DNA of 64,000 nt from Novosphingobium taihuense (GTDB lineage: Bacteria; Pseudomonadota; Alphaproteobacteria; Sphingomonadales; Sphingomonadaceae), in NCBI RefSeq assembly GCF_007830315.1, contig NZ_VLKJ01000005.1:226121-290120 (forward strand). The letters are read 5' to 3'. This document shows, one piece after another, positions 1 to 8,666 of the stretch (positions are counted from its first letter, which is position 1; each line of letters starts with the position of its first letter). The notes beneath the pieces are model-generated. The model was given only the letters and a program-made list of their open reading frames with translations. It ran no database searches and was not told where the DNA came from. Made by a program: the position numbers and the translations under genes.

Positions 1-182
1 GCGCGGCCATGGTCCTTCTCGAACTTGCGGGCGACGCGCGTCTGGTAGATCGGGGTCAGTCCGGGCAGCAGGGTGGACTGGATGAAGCCCTTGAAGCTCT
101 TGGTGAACTCCTGCCTTGCGGCTTCGTCGGCTGTGGCCTTGGGCAGGGCGGGATGATCGGCCTGCTGGAACGTATTGAGCAT
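1..182 (-). CDS. SAM-dependent methyltransferase, N-terminal fragment (runs off left edge)
   Basis: The reverse strand reads an open frame from an ATG at 182 to the window edge (60 codons) beginning MLNTFQQADHPALPK. Its segment PIYQTRVARKFEKDHGR matches the N-terminal region of the methyltransferase at 49343 (LAYETRVLPAFRAEHGR), so I read it as the start of a third member of that family. The SAM-binding domain lies outside the window, so methylation itself is inferred from the paralogue. It is divergent from the DUF1838 gene at 363, and the 180-base gap holds a palindromic operator-like site at 262-280. Confidence 0.7.
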   Translation of the reverse strand, partial: MLNTFQQADHPALPKATADEAARQEFTKSFKGFIQSTLLPGLTPIYQTRVARKFEKDHGR

Positions 183-261
183 CTGAGCGACTCCGCTTCG
201 CACTTGCGCAGGCCATGCATGAGGCGTTTAGGCCCCATCGGGCAAGGCCTGCCCCAAAGTG

Positions 262-280
262 CTGTCCGCGTGGCGGATAG
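262..280. promoter_or_regulatory. palindromic operator-like site, CTGTCCG-N5-CGGATAG
   Basis: The arms CTGTCCG and CGGATAG flank a 5-base spacer (CGTGG). The site lies 79 bases before the methyltransferase start at 182 and 82 before the DUF1838 start at 363. It belongs to a family of similar palindromes seen in ten intergenic regions here. The binding protein is unknown; the IclR regulator at 35645-36436 is the local candidate. Confidence 0.6.
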
Positions 281-362
281 CATAGGAGGCGATCATGCAG
301 CCGTTTTGATTCAAGGCAAATTCGACCATACAGAATCCCCGAACGCCAAGGAATGGGTACCG

Positions 363-1406
363 ATGGACGACCAGAATTTTTCCCGTCGCGAAAGCATGGG
401 CTTTGCTGCCCTGATGGCCGGCATGGTGGCTTTGCCCGCCACGGCATCGGCTGCGGCGAAAAAGGCCAAGGGCAAGCCCAAGGTCGATTTCATCACCAAG
501 ATCGATTTCAAGGACCCGAAGTGGACGCGCGACACGTATGCTCGCCTCGATGCCGACATCGATCCGACCAAGGAAAAGTGCGGCTGGATCAAGGGCAAGG
601 CCTATGGCGTGCGCCCGAACGAGAAGGTGCGCACGCTGTTCGACGTCGAAGGCTTCAGCTTCGTTCGCACAAAGCGGCTCGAAGACGGGTCCTATCGGCG
701 CATGCTGCGCGAAGTGGTGTTCTATCGCGATCCGGTGACCAAGCAGATCATGACCGAATGGGACAACCCCTATACCGGTGAACGCGTGAAGGTTGTGCCG
801 ATCGCCAACGATCCGTTCAACTTCACGATCAGCGAATTCCAGCCCGAAGCGCCGTCCTATGGCGGGTTGCAGAAAAGCGAGCCGAAGAAAATCCCGTTCC
901 TGCAGGACTGGGAATACGGTCCCAACGGCACGATGCTGCTGCACACCGGGATCGACATGCAGTATCCCAACGCGCTCCAGCCCGACAAGTGGGTGCGCGA
1001 AAGCTCGGGCGTGATGAACCGCGTTTCGGAACACTTCATCTACGTGGTGAAGCAGGAAGACGTCGAGAATCCCTATCTGACGCACATCCCGCACATCGGC
1101 GCATGGAGCCGCATCACCCCGTGGCTGCCATGGATGCTGATGGGGCAGGCTGAAGGCCACGTCAGCTACTTCACCCACTTCCAGACCATTCCCGAAGGCG
1201 AAAAGGGCCTGCCAGCCGATCTCGTCGCCGCGGCCCGCGCCATGGACGAGAAGTGGCTCCACGCACCGACCGAGGATTACGGCCCATCGCTGTCGAGCCT
1301 TGAGAACTACGCGCGCGAGCAGAAGCCCGCGCCAGTTCCGGCAGGCTGGAGCCCGCCCAAGGCTCCTGCACCCGCCATGCCCTTTCCGGTGAAGAAGCCG
1401 GAGTAA
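363..1406 (+). CDS. DUF1838 family protein, Tat-exported (copy A)
   Basis: This 347-residue protein starts at ATG 363, with AAGGA ten bases upstream; the open frame extends further 5', but that part looks non-coding. A twin-arginine leader (FSRRESMGF, then a hydrophobic stretch ending ATASA) predicts export to the periplasm. The mature part carries the marks shared by the five copies in this window: an acidic/aromatic segment followed by WDNPYTGE near residue 135 and a C-terminal PWLPWMLMGQ. DUF1838 has no known function, and I see no recognised catalytic motif. The gene is divergent from a methyltransferase and followed by a terminator, so it is probably transcribed alone from the promoter region that holds the palindrome at 262. 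Confidence 0.85.
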   Translation: MDDQNFSRRESMGFAALMAGMVALPATASAAAKKAKGKPKVDFITKIDFKDPKWTRDTYARLDADIDPTKEKCGWIKGKAYGVRPNEKVRTLFDVEGFSFVRTKRLEDGSYRRMLREVVFYRDPVTKQIMTEWDNPYTGERVKVVPIANDPFNFTISEFQPEAPSYGGLQKSEPKKIPFLQDWEYGPNGTMLLHTGIDMQYPNALQPDKWVRESSGVMNRVSEHFIYVVKQEDVENPYLTHIPHIGAWSRITPWLPWMLMGQAEGHVSYFTHFQTIPEGEKGLPADLVAAARAMDEKWLHAPTEDYGPSLSSLENYAREQKPAPVPAGWSPPKAPAPAMPFPVKKPE

Positions 1407-1447
1407 CCTTGTCCTGAGCAGCGCCCTCTCAACCGTTGCTCAATCTG

Positions 1448-1479
1448 CCCCCGCGTGGTTTGTGCCGCGCGGGGGTTTT
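1448..1479 (+). terminator. rho-independent terminator after DUF1838 copy A
   Basis: CCCCCGCG pairs with CGCGGGGG across a short loop and is followed directly by TTTT. It lies between the stop at 1406 and the MFS start at 1500. Confidence 0.75.
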
Positions 1480-1499
1480 CGTGCCTTCGAGGAACTGCA

Positions 1500-2687
1500 A
1501 TGGCCCATGGATTGACGCCCGAAGCGAAGGCAGAACTTGGCCGGGGATGGCCGCTGGTCCTCGCCGCTGCGCTGGCCATCGGCGTGGGCACGATGGGCAT
1601 CGGGTTCTACTCGCTCGGCCTCTTCGTGAAGCCGCTGCAGGCGGAATTCGGGTGGAGCCGTGCGGCGGTGTCAGGCGCGGCGACGTTCCAGCAGTTCGGC
1701 ATTTTTCTCTCCGCGCCGCTCGTCGGCTGGCTGGCGGATCGCTGGGGCGCAAGGCCGATAGCGCTCGCCAGCTTCATCGCCACTCCGCTCGCGCTGCTTG
1801 CCCTGTCGCGTACCGGCAATTCGGTTGTGGCATGGGACGCGCTGTGGCTGCTCGTCTCGCTGGCAGGCGCAGGCACCACGCCGGCGATCTGGGCCCGGAT
1901 CGTCTCGCTGCGCTTCGATCATGCGCGCGGACTGGCGCTCGGCCTGATGCTGATGGGTACCGGCACGGCAGCGATCCTCGCGCCGGCACTGCTCGGTCCG
2001 GTCTTCGCCACGAGCGGCTGGCGCACGGCGGTCATGGTCATGGCAGGCGCAACGCTCATGATCGGCCTGCCCGCCAGCCTGCTTGTCGGCACGGCAGACC
2101 GGCCCGCACCCGGCACCCGCACCAGGGGCCGCTTCGAGGCCAACCGGCAGACGCTGATGCTCCTGCTGATTGCCTTCCTGCTCGGCCTGATCGTGGCCGG
2201 GTTGATCGTGCATCTCGTGCCGATGCTGGTCGATCGCGGCATGGCGGCGGCTGATGCGGCGCAAGTGGCCGCTGGCGTCGGCGTTGCCGTGCTGGTGGCG
2301 CGTCTGGTCGTGGGCTACCTTTTCGACCGTTTCCATGCGCCCTACGTTGCCGCGCTGTTCCTGCTGTCGCCAGTCGTCGCGGCGCTGCTGCTCTACGGAG
2401 GCGAGCCAGTGGTGATCGCCGCACTCATGCTCGGCCTTGCCGCCGGGGCCGAGGTCGACATGCTGGCCTACTTCACCGGCCGCTACGCCGCGCTCGCCAA
2501 CTACGGCGCGACGTATGGCGGAGTTCTCGGCGTGTTCTGCCTCGGTGCCGGCCTTGGTCCGATGCTGTTCGGCCAAGCCTACGACGCGCTGGGCGGGTAC
2601 GACGCGGCGCTGCTTGGATCGGCGGTCGTACTGGCGCTGGTCGTGGTCCTGATCGCCTCGCTGGGGCGGTATCGCTCAGAGTCCTAG
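1500..2687 (+). CDS. MFS transporter, monocarboxylate/oxalate-carrier-like
   Basis: This 395-residue integral membrane protein has twelve predicted hydrophobic segments in two halves, typical of the major facilitator superfamily. An MFS signature, GWLADRWGARP, follows the second segment. ATG 1500 is preferred over an upstream in-frame GTG because GAGG stands about ten bases before it and the upstream frame overlaps the terminator. The single long extracytoplasmic start segment (FYSLGLFVKPLQAEFGWSR) resembles the oxalate/formate and monocarboxylate carrier group, which suggests a small organic acid as substrate. The specificity is an inference. Its 3' end overlaps the convergent flavin oxidase gene by 12 bases. 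Confidence 0.85.
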   Translation: MAHGLTPEAKAELGRGWPLVLAAALAIGVGTMGIGFYSLGLFVKPLQAEFGWSRAAVSGAATFQQFGIFLSAPLVGWLADRWGARPIALASFIATPLALLALSRTGNSVVAWDALWLLVSLAGAGTTPAIWARIVSLRFDHARGLALGLMLMGTGTAAILAPALLGPVFATSGWRTAVMVMAGATLMIGLPASLLVGTADRPAPGTRTRGRFEANRQTLMLLLIAFLLGLIVAGLIVHLVPMLVDRGMAAADAAQVAAGVGVAVLVARLVVGYLFDRFHAPYVAALFLLSPVVAALLLYGGEPVVIAALMLGLAAGAEVDMLAYFTGRYAALANYGATYGGVLGVFCLGAGLGPMLFGQAYDALGGYDAALLGSAVVLALVVVLIASLGRYRSES

Positions 2688-4244
2688 CGCACCCGGATTC
2701 ATCAAACCCTTGGGGTCCAATTCGCGCTTCACCGCGCCAAGCAAGCTTCTTGCCCGCTCCGACAGGCGCGACTGGTAGGGATATGCGCGCCCGATCTGGA
2801 AATGGCCTGCGCCAAAATGCTGGAACAGGGCAACGATCGCTTCCTTGAGATCGTCGGCATAGGCCTTGGCTTCCGGGTTGGCGGGAAAGTCCTTGAGCCC
2901 CTTGATGTAATCGGAATCCAGCGTGGTCAGGTGATAGCTCGTCCGCGCATCGGGCCAGTAGAGCGCGATTTCGTAAAGGAAGCCCGAAGGCCCGACGGGC
3001 GAGAACATCGTGCCGGTCCACACGCCCAGCCGCTCCATGTCGGCCTTGCGCTCTGCCAGAAGCGCCTGGAACGCATCGTTGAACGGCACCGCCCGGTCAT
3101 GCGCCAGGACGCCGTGGATCGGCACCCAGCGCTCGCCACCGGGGCCGAGGATGTTGAACAGCGGCGCGAACGGGACCGATCGCACGAACGTCGGCACGGT
3201 ATTGGCAATCTCGCGACCGTGCTGGCTCACCACGCGGCGCAGTTGCCTGGCCTTGTGCGCGGCGTCTTCGGCATCGAAGCCTTCGACAATGAAGTGGCAC
3301 ATGTATTGCCCGGCGCGCATCGGGTTTTCGCCGGCAATCGCCATCTTCACCAGCGTGGCGAGGCCTTTCAGCTTGTTCGGCGCCTTCTGCATCACCTGCA
3401 GCGCGATCTTCAGCCGCGCGCCCACGCCTTCCTGCCGCGCGATCTGCCCCTGCGACAGGGCAAGATCCAGGCCGAAGTGGCTGTCGTCCAGCTTCGCGAT
3501 CTGCGCCAAACGCACGCCCGCATGGTAATCGGCAAAGCTGTCGAATGCAAAAGAGACCGCCTCGGCATCCTTCAGCACCGGCAACAACGGCATGCGAATG
3601 CGCGCCTTGATCCCGAACACGCCGCAATCGCCGGTGAACAGGCCGGTCAGGTCCGGCCCGTACCAGCGCATGGCGTCGCAGGCATTGGTCGTCAGCAGGC
3701 TGCCATCGGCCAGCACCACGTCAAACCCGATCACCGATTGCGCGGAAATGCCGTGCGCGGTGCTGCCGTGGCTGAGGGTATTCTGGCTCATCGATCCGCC
3801 AACAGTGGCGACAAGGCCGGAGAACGGCCCCCAGAATGGCGTGCGGAGCCCCTTGGCATCCAGCGCATTCTTGAGATTGGCCCAGGTTACACCTGCTCCC
3901 ACGGAAACGACGGCGTTGGCCTCGTCGATCGCGATGTCGTCAAGCGCGCCCGCATCGATCAGCACGTGCCCGCCTTCGGGCCGGATGTAACCATCGGTGT
4001 AGGATGCGCCGCCGCCGCGCGGGACCATGGCCACGCCCGCTGCGCTGCACAGCCGCACCGCTTCCTGCATGGCCTCGACCGTGGCTGGCCGCACCGCCGC
4101 CAGCGGCAAACCGCCGGTCCGGTAAACATCGTTGGCGAAATAGCGCAGCCGATCCGTTCCGGTCTCCACCGCATCGGCGCCCAGTGCCTGCCTCAGGGAG
4201 TCGAGAAGATCGGTCATTGCCATTGCGCCCCACGTCAAATTCAT
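2676..4244 (-). CDS. FAD-linked oxidase, vanillyl-alcohol oxidase / 4-cresol dehydrogenase type
   Basis: This 522-residue flavoprotein has an N-terminal FAD-binding domain of the PP-loop type (VRPATVEAMQEAVRLC, then PRGGGASYTDGY, and VSVGAGVTWANL) and a C-terminal substrate domain ending in GLMNPGALGL, as in the VAO family. Such enzymes oxidise para-alkyl phenols, aromatic alcohols or hydroxy acids with covalently or non-covalently bound FAD. I see no leader peptide, so it is probably cytoplasmic. It is divergent from the AllA-like operon, with a strong palindromic operator-like site in the 105-base gap. The start could also be ATG 4223 or 4217. The exact substrate cannot be told; a 4-cresol-dehydrogenase-like flavoprotein without a cytochrome partner next to it is the nearest description. 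Confidence 0.85.
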   Translation of the reverse strand: MNLTWGAMAMTDLLDSLRQALGADAVETGTDRLRYFANDVYRTGGLPLAAVRPATVEAMQEAVRLCSAAGVAMVPRGGGASYTDGYIRPEGGHVLIDAGALDDIAIDEANAVVSVGAGVTWANLKNALDAKGLRTPFWGPFSGLVATVGGSMSQNTLSHGSTAHGISAQSVIGFDVVLADGSLLTTNACDAMRWYGPDLTGLFTGDCGVFGIKARIRMPLLPVLKDAEAVSFAFDSFADYHAGVRLAQIAKLDDSHFGLDLALSQGQIARQEGVGARLKIALQVMQKAPNKLKGLATLVKMAIAGENPMRAGQYMCHFIVEGFDAEDAAHKARQLRRVVSQHGREIANTVPTFVRSVPFAPLFNILGPGGERWVPIHGVLAHDRAVPFNDAFQALLAERKADMERLGVWTGTMFSPVGPSGFLYEIALYWPDARTSYHLTTLDSDYIKGLKDFPANPEAKAYADDLKEAIVALFQHFGAGHFQIGRAYPYQSRLSERARSLLGAVKRELDPKGLMNPGALGL

Positions 4245-4293
4245 CGCCGCTCTCTTGCCACGCCCTGCTCTGCGGCGAAACCGGCGGCGCGGT

Positions 4294-4312
4294 CTATCCG
4301 GCCTGCGGACAG
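4294..4312. promoter_or_regulatory. palindromic operator-like site, CTATCCG-N5-CGGACAG
   Basis: The arms CTATCCG and CGGACAG flank GCCTG. Read on the other strand it is CTGTCCG-N5-CGGATAG, the same arms as the site at 262. It lies 49 bases before the flavin oxidase start (4244) and 37 before the AllA-like start (4350), well placed to control both. Confidence 0.65.
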
Positions 4313-4349
4313 ACGCATCGCGGCATGTGGGGATCGGAAAGGCTCAAGC

Positions 4350-4964
4350 ATGATCCCCGGCAATCCCACCGGCCGGAATCACATGCAAACTGCACCACAA
4401 ATCATGGAGTTGACCATCGAGGAGGCGACGCCCGAGGCGCTAGCGCCCTTCGGGCAGGTCATCGGCCGCGTGGGCGGCGTAGAGCCGGTCTCGGTCGATT
4501 TCTACAAGGGCGCCGTGAAGATGAGCTACCCGGCGCGCTTTTCGTGCGATCACCCGGTCGAGATCACGGTTGCCCACATGGACCGCCGCCCCGGCGAGGT
4601 GCGCTACATGGAGCGGCACTTCCAGCACACCCAGGCCTTCCTGCCACTGGCAGGCAAGCCGTTCATCGCGGTGATGGCACCGCCTTGCGATAACGCTCTG
4701 CCAGATCTTTCGCAGGTCCGCGCCTTCCGCTTCGATGGCAGCGCCGGGTTCGTCATGCACCTTGGCACCTGGCACGAATTTCCCTTTGCGATCGAGGACG
4801 GCACCGACCTTGTCGTGCTCCTCTCCAGTCAGACCGGCTATGACCTCAAGGCCAAGGACGCCCTGACCGAAGAGGCCCATGGGCCTGACCTCGACAAGAA
4901 GGACATCGTTGCCCGCACCGGCCACGTCTTCCGCTTCCATCTTCCGGAGCAATGTGATGCCTGA
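4350..4964 (+). CDS. ureidoglycolate lyase (AllA) family protein
   Basis: This 204-residue cupin-fold protein has the AllA layout: EEATPEALAPFGQVI at the start, ERHFQHTQAFLPL in the middle, and GTWHEFPFAIEDGTDLV near the C terminus. AllA releases urea from ureidoglycolate in allantoin breakdown. I see no other dedicated allantoin gene next to it, so a related lyase or isomerase activity is equally possible. GGAAAGG seven bases upstream favours ATG 4350; ATG 4383 is an alternative. It is the first gene of a tight four-gene operon, and its last 8 bases overlap the next gene. Confidence 0.8.
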   Translation: MIPGNPTGRNHMQTAPQIMELTIEEATPEALAPFGQVIGRVGGVEPVSVDFYKGAVKMSYPARFSCDHPVEITVAHMDRRPGEVRYMERHFQHTQAFLPLAGKPFIAVMAPPCDNALPDLSQVRAFRFDGSAGFVMHLGTWHEFPFAIEDGTDLVVLLSSQTGYDLKAKDALTEEAHGPDLDKKDIVARTGHVFRFHLPEQCDA

Positions 4965-5313
4965 ACGCATGAACCTTGACCGCAAGGTCTTTCCCAAGGG
5001 CAGCCAGCCCGTCGTCTTCGGCGATCAGACGACCGATGCACTCGCCGGGATGGTCCTCGCCCTGCTGGGCGAAGTCGTCGTGCTGAAGGACCGGCTTGAT
5101 GCCAATGAACGGCTGCTCAAGGCAGCGGGGCTGCACGGCCCGGCTGATGTCGATGTCTTCAACCCCGATGCCGAAGTGCGTGCCCATCGCGGGGCATATC
5201 GGCAGGCCATCTACGACCGAGTGCTGGGCGTGGCGCGTGACCGCCTCCTGCCCGAAGCGCTGGCGGAACAGCAGGCTTACGAGGGCGAAGTCGCCCGCGT
5301 CGCCGCAGACTGA
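4957..5313 (+). CDS. small conserved protein, partner of methyltransferase (copy A)
   Basis: This 118-residue soluble protein has no recognised domain. Its central helix-like segment LALLGEVVVLKDRLDANERLL is matched by LALASELSATRERLDTVERLL in the protein at 50557, and both share a following acidic segment and a C-terminal helical part. Both sit directly beside a methyltransferase of the same family, so the pair looks like a functional unit (for example, a stabilising or substrate-presenting subunit); that role is inferred. The start is ATG 4957, overlapping the preceding stop by 8 bases; CCGGAGC lies just upstream. The stop is 19 bases before the methyltransferase start. Confidence 0.8.
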   Translation: MPERMNLDRKVFPKGSQPVVFGDQTTDALAGMVLALLGEVVVLKDRLDANERLLKAAGLHGPADVDVFNPDAEVRAHRGAYRQAIYDRVLGVARDRLLPEALAEQQAYEGEVARVAAD

Positions 5314-5332
5314 AGTCAAGGAGCAGGTCCCC

Positions 5333-6517
5333 ATGTCCGAGATGAACCACCAGCACTTCGGCCACGCGGTCATGCCGCAGGCCACCCACGATGAACAGGC
5401 GATGGAAGACCACTTCCTCAGCATGCGGATGTGGACCAACCGCAACCTCGATCCGCTCGACCGTCGCCTGCTCGATGAAGTGATCGTGCCGCAGGTTACC
5501 GCAAAGACCGGCACGGCACCGAAGTCCAGCGCGCAGGTGCGCCAGGCGCTGGAAGCGCACCCGCTGCACCAGCTCTGGCTGACGCTCTCGCTGTTCTATC
5601 AGGATCGCATCTGGCAGGTGCTTGATGGCGCGATCGACCGGCAGTTCGATGAACTGGCGGCCAAGGTCGATGAACAGGTCGCCGCGCCCAAAGGCTCGCT
5701 GCGCCTGAACCCGGATATCGAGATCCCGCGCTACATCTCGGCCATTGACCACCACCGGATGCCGGGTAGCTACACTGTCGATACGGCAGACAAGGACTTT
5801 CGCGCAGGGGCGCTCTACGATCGCTTCGCCTCGACATACCTGCGCAATCTCAACGGCGGCTGGAAGAATGACGGGCGCGGTCACACGCTGGCCAGCCACG
5901 TCCATGATTTCTACCCAGACCTTGAAGTGAGGCGCATTCTCGATCTCGGCTGCTCGGTCGGCCATTCCACCGTCGCCATTGCCCAAGCCTTCCCGAACGC
6001 GGAAATTCACGCGATCGACGTCGGCGCGCCGATGCTGCGCTATGGCCATGCCCGCGCCGAGGCGATGGGCGTTGCCATTCATTTCAGCCAGCAGAACGCC
6101 GAATCCACCGACTTTGCCGATGGCTCGTTCGATCTCGTCACGTCCTCGGCCCTGATGCACGAAACCTCGGCCAAGGGGATGCGCGCGATCATGAAGGAGT
6201 GTTTCCGTCTGCTCCGACCCGGCGGGGTGATGTGCCATGTCGACGTACCGCCCCGGCACGAACATCTTTCGCTGTGGGACCAGATGCGCTGCGATTTCGA
6301 AAGCCACTACAACAACGAACCGTTCATGACCTCGCTGGCGCGGACGGACTGGGTGGCCGTGGCCGAGAACGCCGGCTTCGCGCGCGAGGACGTGGAGGCG
6401 GGCTATCGCAAGGGCACTTTCTTCCTGAAGCCTGATCGGGCGGACTTTTTCACGGCAGGCGATCCCGATGGGCGCACCCTGCTCGGTTCCTGGTATGCAT
6501 GTTCGGCGGTGAAGTGA
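5333..6517 (+). CDS. SAM-dependent methyltransferase with helical N-terminal extension
   Basis: This protein has 394 residues. The C-terminal two thirds is a class I methyltransferase: motif I ILDLGCSVGHST near residue 200, an acidic residue at the end of strand 2 (HAIDVGAPML), NAESTDFADGSFDLV and a post-motif LLRPGG. The first 170 residues are a mostly helical extension shared with the paralogue at 49343. A methyl group would be moved from SAM to an unknown small molecule. ATG 5333 has AAGGAG nine bases upstream. It is preceded by its small partner gene and followed after one base by a DUF1838 gene, so the four genes from 4350 to 7526 form one operon. Confidence 0.88.
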   Translation: MSEMNHQHFGHAVMPQATHDEQAMEDHFLSMRMWTNRNLDPLDRRLLDEVIVPQVTAKTGTAPKSSAQVRQALEAHPLHQLWLTLSLFYQDRIWQVLDGAIDRQFDELAAKVDEQVAAPKGSLRLNPDIEIPRYISAIDHHRMPGSYTVDTADKDFRAGALYDRFASTYLRNLNGGWKNDGRGHTLASHVHDFYPDLEVRRILDLGCSVGHSTVAIAQAFPNAEIHAIDVGAPMLRYGHARAEAMGVAIHFSQQNAESTDFADGSFDLVTSSALMHETSAKGMRAIMKECFRLLRPGGVMCHVDVPPRHEHLSLWDQMRCDFESHYNNEPFMTSLARTDWVAVAENAGFAREDVEAGYRKGTFFLKPDRADFFTAGDPDGRTLLGSWYACSAVK

Positions 6518-6518
6518 C

Positions 6519-7526
6519 ATGTTGATCGATACGATGACGGGCATTCAGACCGGTGCAGTCACCCGCCGAGGCCTGCTGGGCGGCATGGGCGCGGGCGTTG
6601 CCCTTGCAGCAACGCCTTCGCTGGCCGCTGCTGGCAAGGGGCCGATCCGCGCGCTCGACGTGAACGATCCGCGCGAGAACCTCTATGGCTTTGCCAAGAT
6701 GTGGGGCACCATCGGCGCCAGGCCGGTGATCAGCGCCTATCAGGGCGTGCAATATGCCGTCGTCGGCAAGAAGCGCGCCACGCCGCTGTTCGGGTTCTAT
6801 GGCTTTGCCAACATCCGCAACGCGATCCAGCCTGATGGCAGCGTGAAGGTCATGGGCAAGGAATGCGGCTACTTCGTCGATCTTGCCAGCGGCAAGATAC
6901 TGGATACGTGGGATAATCCGTGGACTGGAGAGAAGGTGGAGACCTGGCCCTTCCTCAACGACAAGTTCCGCGGCACGCTTGGCCTCACCCGCAAGGTCTA
7001 TGAGGTCAACGGCAGCAAGACGGTGAACAACGATGCCAAGGGTGGCAGTGATGCCGAACCTTTCCGGCTGCCTTGGCAGGCGATCGGCGACCAGTATCTG
7101 CTCGGGTGGGACTATGCTCACGAATACGTCAACCCGGTAACGCCCGAAGGCTGGCCCAAGGCCTCGTCCGGTCGCATGGTAAACCCTTCGGAACACTTTG
7201 TTTTATATACCCCGCGGGCCGAGATCGACGATCGCTCAGTCGAATCCGCCCGCTATCACGGTGGCTTCATGCGGCAGGGGCCGTGGTGGCCGTGGATGAA
7301 GATGGGGCAATCGGGCGTCGATGGCGTGCTGATGGGCCGGATGCACTCCTACAAGATTACCGGGACGCATGACGATATCCCCCGCGTGGTGCTGGACCGC
7401 GTGGTGAAGGATCGGCCTGACCTTTTGACCGACCCGACAGATGGGCCGGATGCGGGCGTGGTCGATACCTTCGGCAAATATGCCCGTGATGTCCCTCCGG
7501 AGGTTTCCGGACATGGAAAAAAATGA
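6519..7526 (+). CDS. DUF1838 family protein, Tat-exported (copy B)
   Basis: This 335-residue protein has a twin-arginine leader (VTRRGLLGGMGAG, then a hydrophobic stretch to PSLAAA). It shows the full family pattern: a FGFYGFAN segment near residue 95, DTWDNPWTGE near 127, and a C-terminal GPWWPWMKMGQ near 255. It is the last gene of the AllA-like / small protein / methyltransferase operon, with a single base separating it from the methyltransferase stop. The location is predicted to be periplasmic, whereas the methyltransferase is cytoplasmic, so the two cannot act in one soluble complex unless the Tat signal is not used. The function is unknown. Confidence 0.85.
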   Translation: MLIDTMTGIQTGAVTRRGLLGGMGAGVALAATPSLAAAGKGPIRALDVNDPRENLYGFAKMWGTIGARPVISAYQGVQYAVVGKKRATPLFGFYGFANIRNAIQPDGSVKVMGKECGYFVDLASGKILDTWDNPWTGEKVETWPFLNDKFRGTLGLTRKVYEVNGSKTVNNDAKGGSDAEPFRLPWQAIGDQYLLGWDYAHEYVNPVTPEGWPKASSGRMVNPSEHFVLYTPRAEIDDRSVESARYHGGFMRQGPWWPWMKMGQSGVDGVLMGRMHSYKITGTHDDIPRVVLDRVVKDRPDLLTDPTDGPDAGVVDTFGKYARDVPPEVSGHGKK

Positions 7527-7663
7527 TATTTCAATGTGTTGATTGGGTCATGCTCGCGTTTCCAACTCTTTGAGGCAGAGCGGGGGCAAAGTGGCAACTC
7601 TGGCGGAACTCTCGCAGGCAAAAGGGCAACTGCGGGCTGCAGATCGAAGATGCGCTTTGCTGG

Positions 7664-7682
7664 CTGTCCGCGCTTCGGATAA
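7664..7682. promoter_or_regulatory. palindromic operator-like site, CTGTCCG-N5-CGGATAA
   Basis: The arms CTGTCCG and CGGATAA flank CGCTT, in the 231-base gap before DUF1838 copy C (start 7758, 75 bases away). A further half-site, AATCCGCC, overlaps its right end (7681-7688), so two regulator dimers could bind side by side. Confidence 0.6.
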
Positions 7683-7757
7683 TCCGCCCGTTGGCATGGT
7701 CGGGCATGGCAGTGCGCCACACCCTTCCATCGACACCAGACCCAGCATGAGGACCAT

Positions 7758-8615
7758 ATGATCGATCGCCGCAATCTCATGACCGGCCTTTCCGTTACCG
7801 GAGCGATGATCGCCTCGGGTCTGCCTGCCATGGCCAAGGGTGCGAAGGCGGGCGGGAAGCTGGACGTGACCAGCGCCGAGGGGCGTCTGCGCGCCTTCAT
7901 CATGATGCGCGGCGCGCTGGACGAGGGACTGATCACCAGCTGGGTTTCGGCGCGGTATTATGGCGTGGTGGAAGATCGGATGGACCCGCTGTTCGCGGTC
8001 GTCTCGGCGGTATGGTCACGGTTCCGGCAAGTGGCCGACGGGTACGAGGCGGTGAGTTTCGAACTCGCCTGGTTTACGGATCCCGTTACCGGCAAGGCCT
8101 TGGATACTTGGGACAATCCCTATATCGGAAAGAGCTGCAAGGTGCCGACCGGCGGCATGCAGCCTTCGAAAATCCGCTTCGGCAAGGATCTTTCGTTCCA
8201 TATCGCGCGCGAAATTCCGGGGCTGCAGATGGAGCATGACGTGCTGCCGTTCGACGTGCGCGGCGATGATGTGTGGGTGACCGAACGTTCGCGCACGGCG
8301 ATGACTTTCCCCGGCGCGCCCAGGGCGTTCCGCTATTCGGAAAGCAACACGTTCCATGCCAAGCGACACGACCTGATCCGCCCCGGTGCCACGAGGGTGA
8401 CGAGCGAGGTGAGTTTTACCAATGTCTGTTCATGGCGCCCATGGATGGAAATGGGCGACCGTCCCGGCCACCTGACCGCCACCGGCATCGGCCGCCAGAA
8501 CGCCACCCCGAATTCATTGCCTCCCGCCTTTGTCGAAGCGACCATGGCGCGGCGGCCCGAGATACTGAAGAACCCCGGCGCGATCCTGCAGCCACTGTGG
8601 GATGCCAAGCGCTGA
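7758..8615 (+). CDS. DUF1838 family protein, Tat-exported (copy C)
   Basis: This 285-residue protein starts at ATG 7758 with GAGGACC just upstream. The leader is IDRRNLMTGLSVTG followed by a hydrophobic run to LPAMA, a short twin-arginine signal. The family marks are DTWDNPYIGK near residue 118 (TGE replaced by IGK) and SWRPWMEMG near 225. It is transcribed alone from the gap that holds the palindrome at 7664, and it faces the isomerase operon on the other strand. The function is unknown. Confidence 0.85.
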   Translation: MIDRRNLMTGLSVTGAMIASGLPAMAKGAKAGGKLDVTSAEGRLRAFIMMRGALDEGLITSWVSARYYGVVEDRMDPLFAVVSAVWSRFRQVADGYEAVSFELAWFTDPVTGKALDTWDNPYIGKSCKVPTGGMQPSKIRFGKDLSFHIAREIPGLQMEHDVLPFDVRGDDVWVTERSRTAMTFPGAPRAFRYSESNTFHAKRHDLIRPGATRVTSEVSFTNVCSWRPWMEMGDRPGHLTATGIGRQNATPNSLPPAFVEATMARRPEILKNPGAILQPLWDAKR

Positions 8616-8627
8616 GCCACAGATGGG

Positions 8628-8655
8628 AAAAGGGGCTGACCGCGCGGCCAGCCCC
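8628..8655 (-). terminator. rho-independent terminator of the isomerase operon
   Basis: On the minus strand GGGGCTGGCC pairs with GGTCAGCCCC (one G-U) and is followed by TTTT. It ends the 10558-8667 operon in the 51-base convergent gap. Confidence 0.75.
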
Positions 8656-8666
8656 CGCGTCCAGCC

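Noticed and set aside
2802..4349. Long plus-strand open frame leading into the AllA-like gene
   Set aside because: It is antisense to the well-supported flavin oxidase and has low-complexity, Arg/His-rich translation; only the part from 4350 shows a family.
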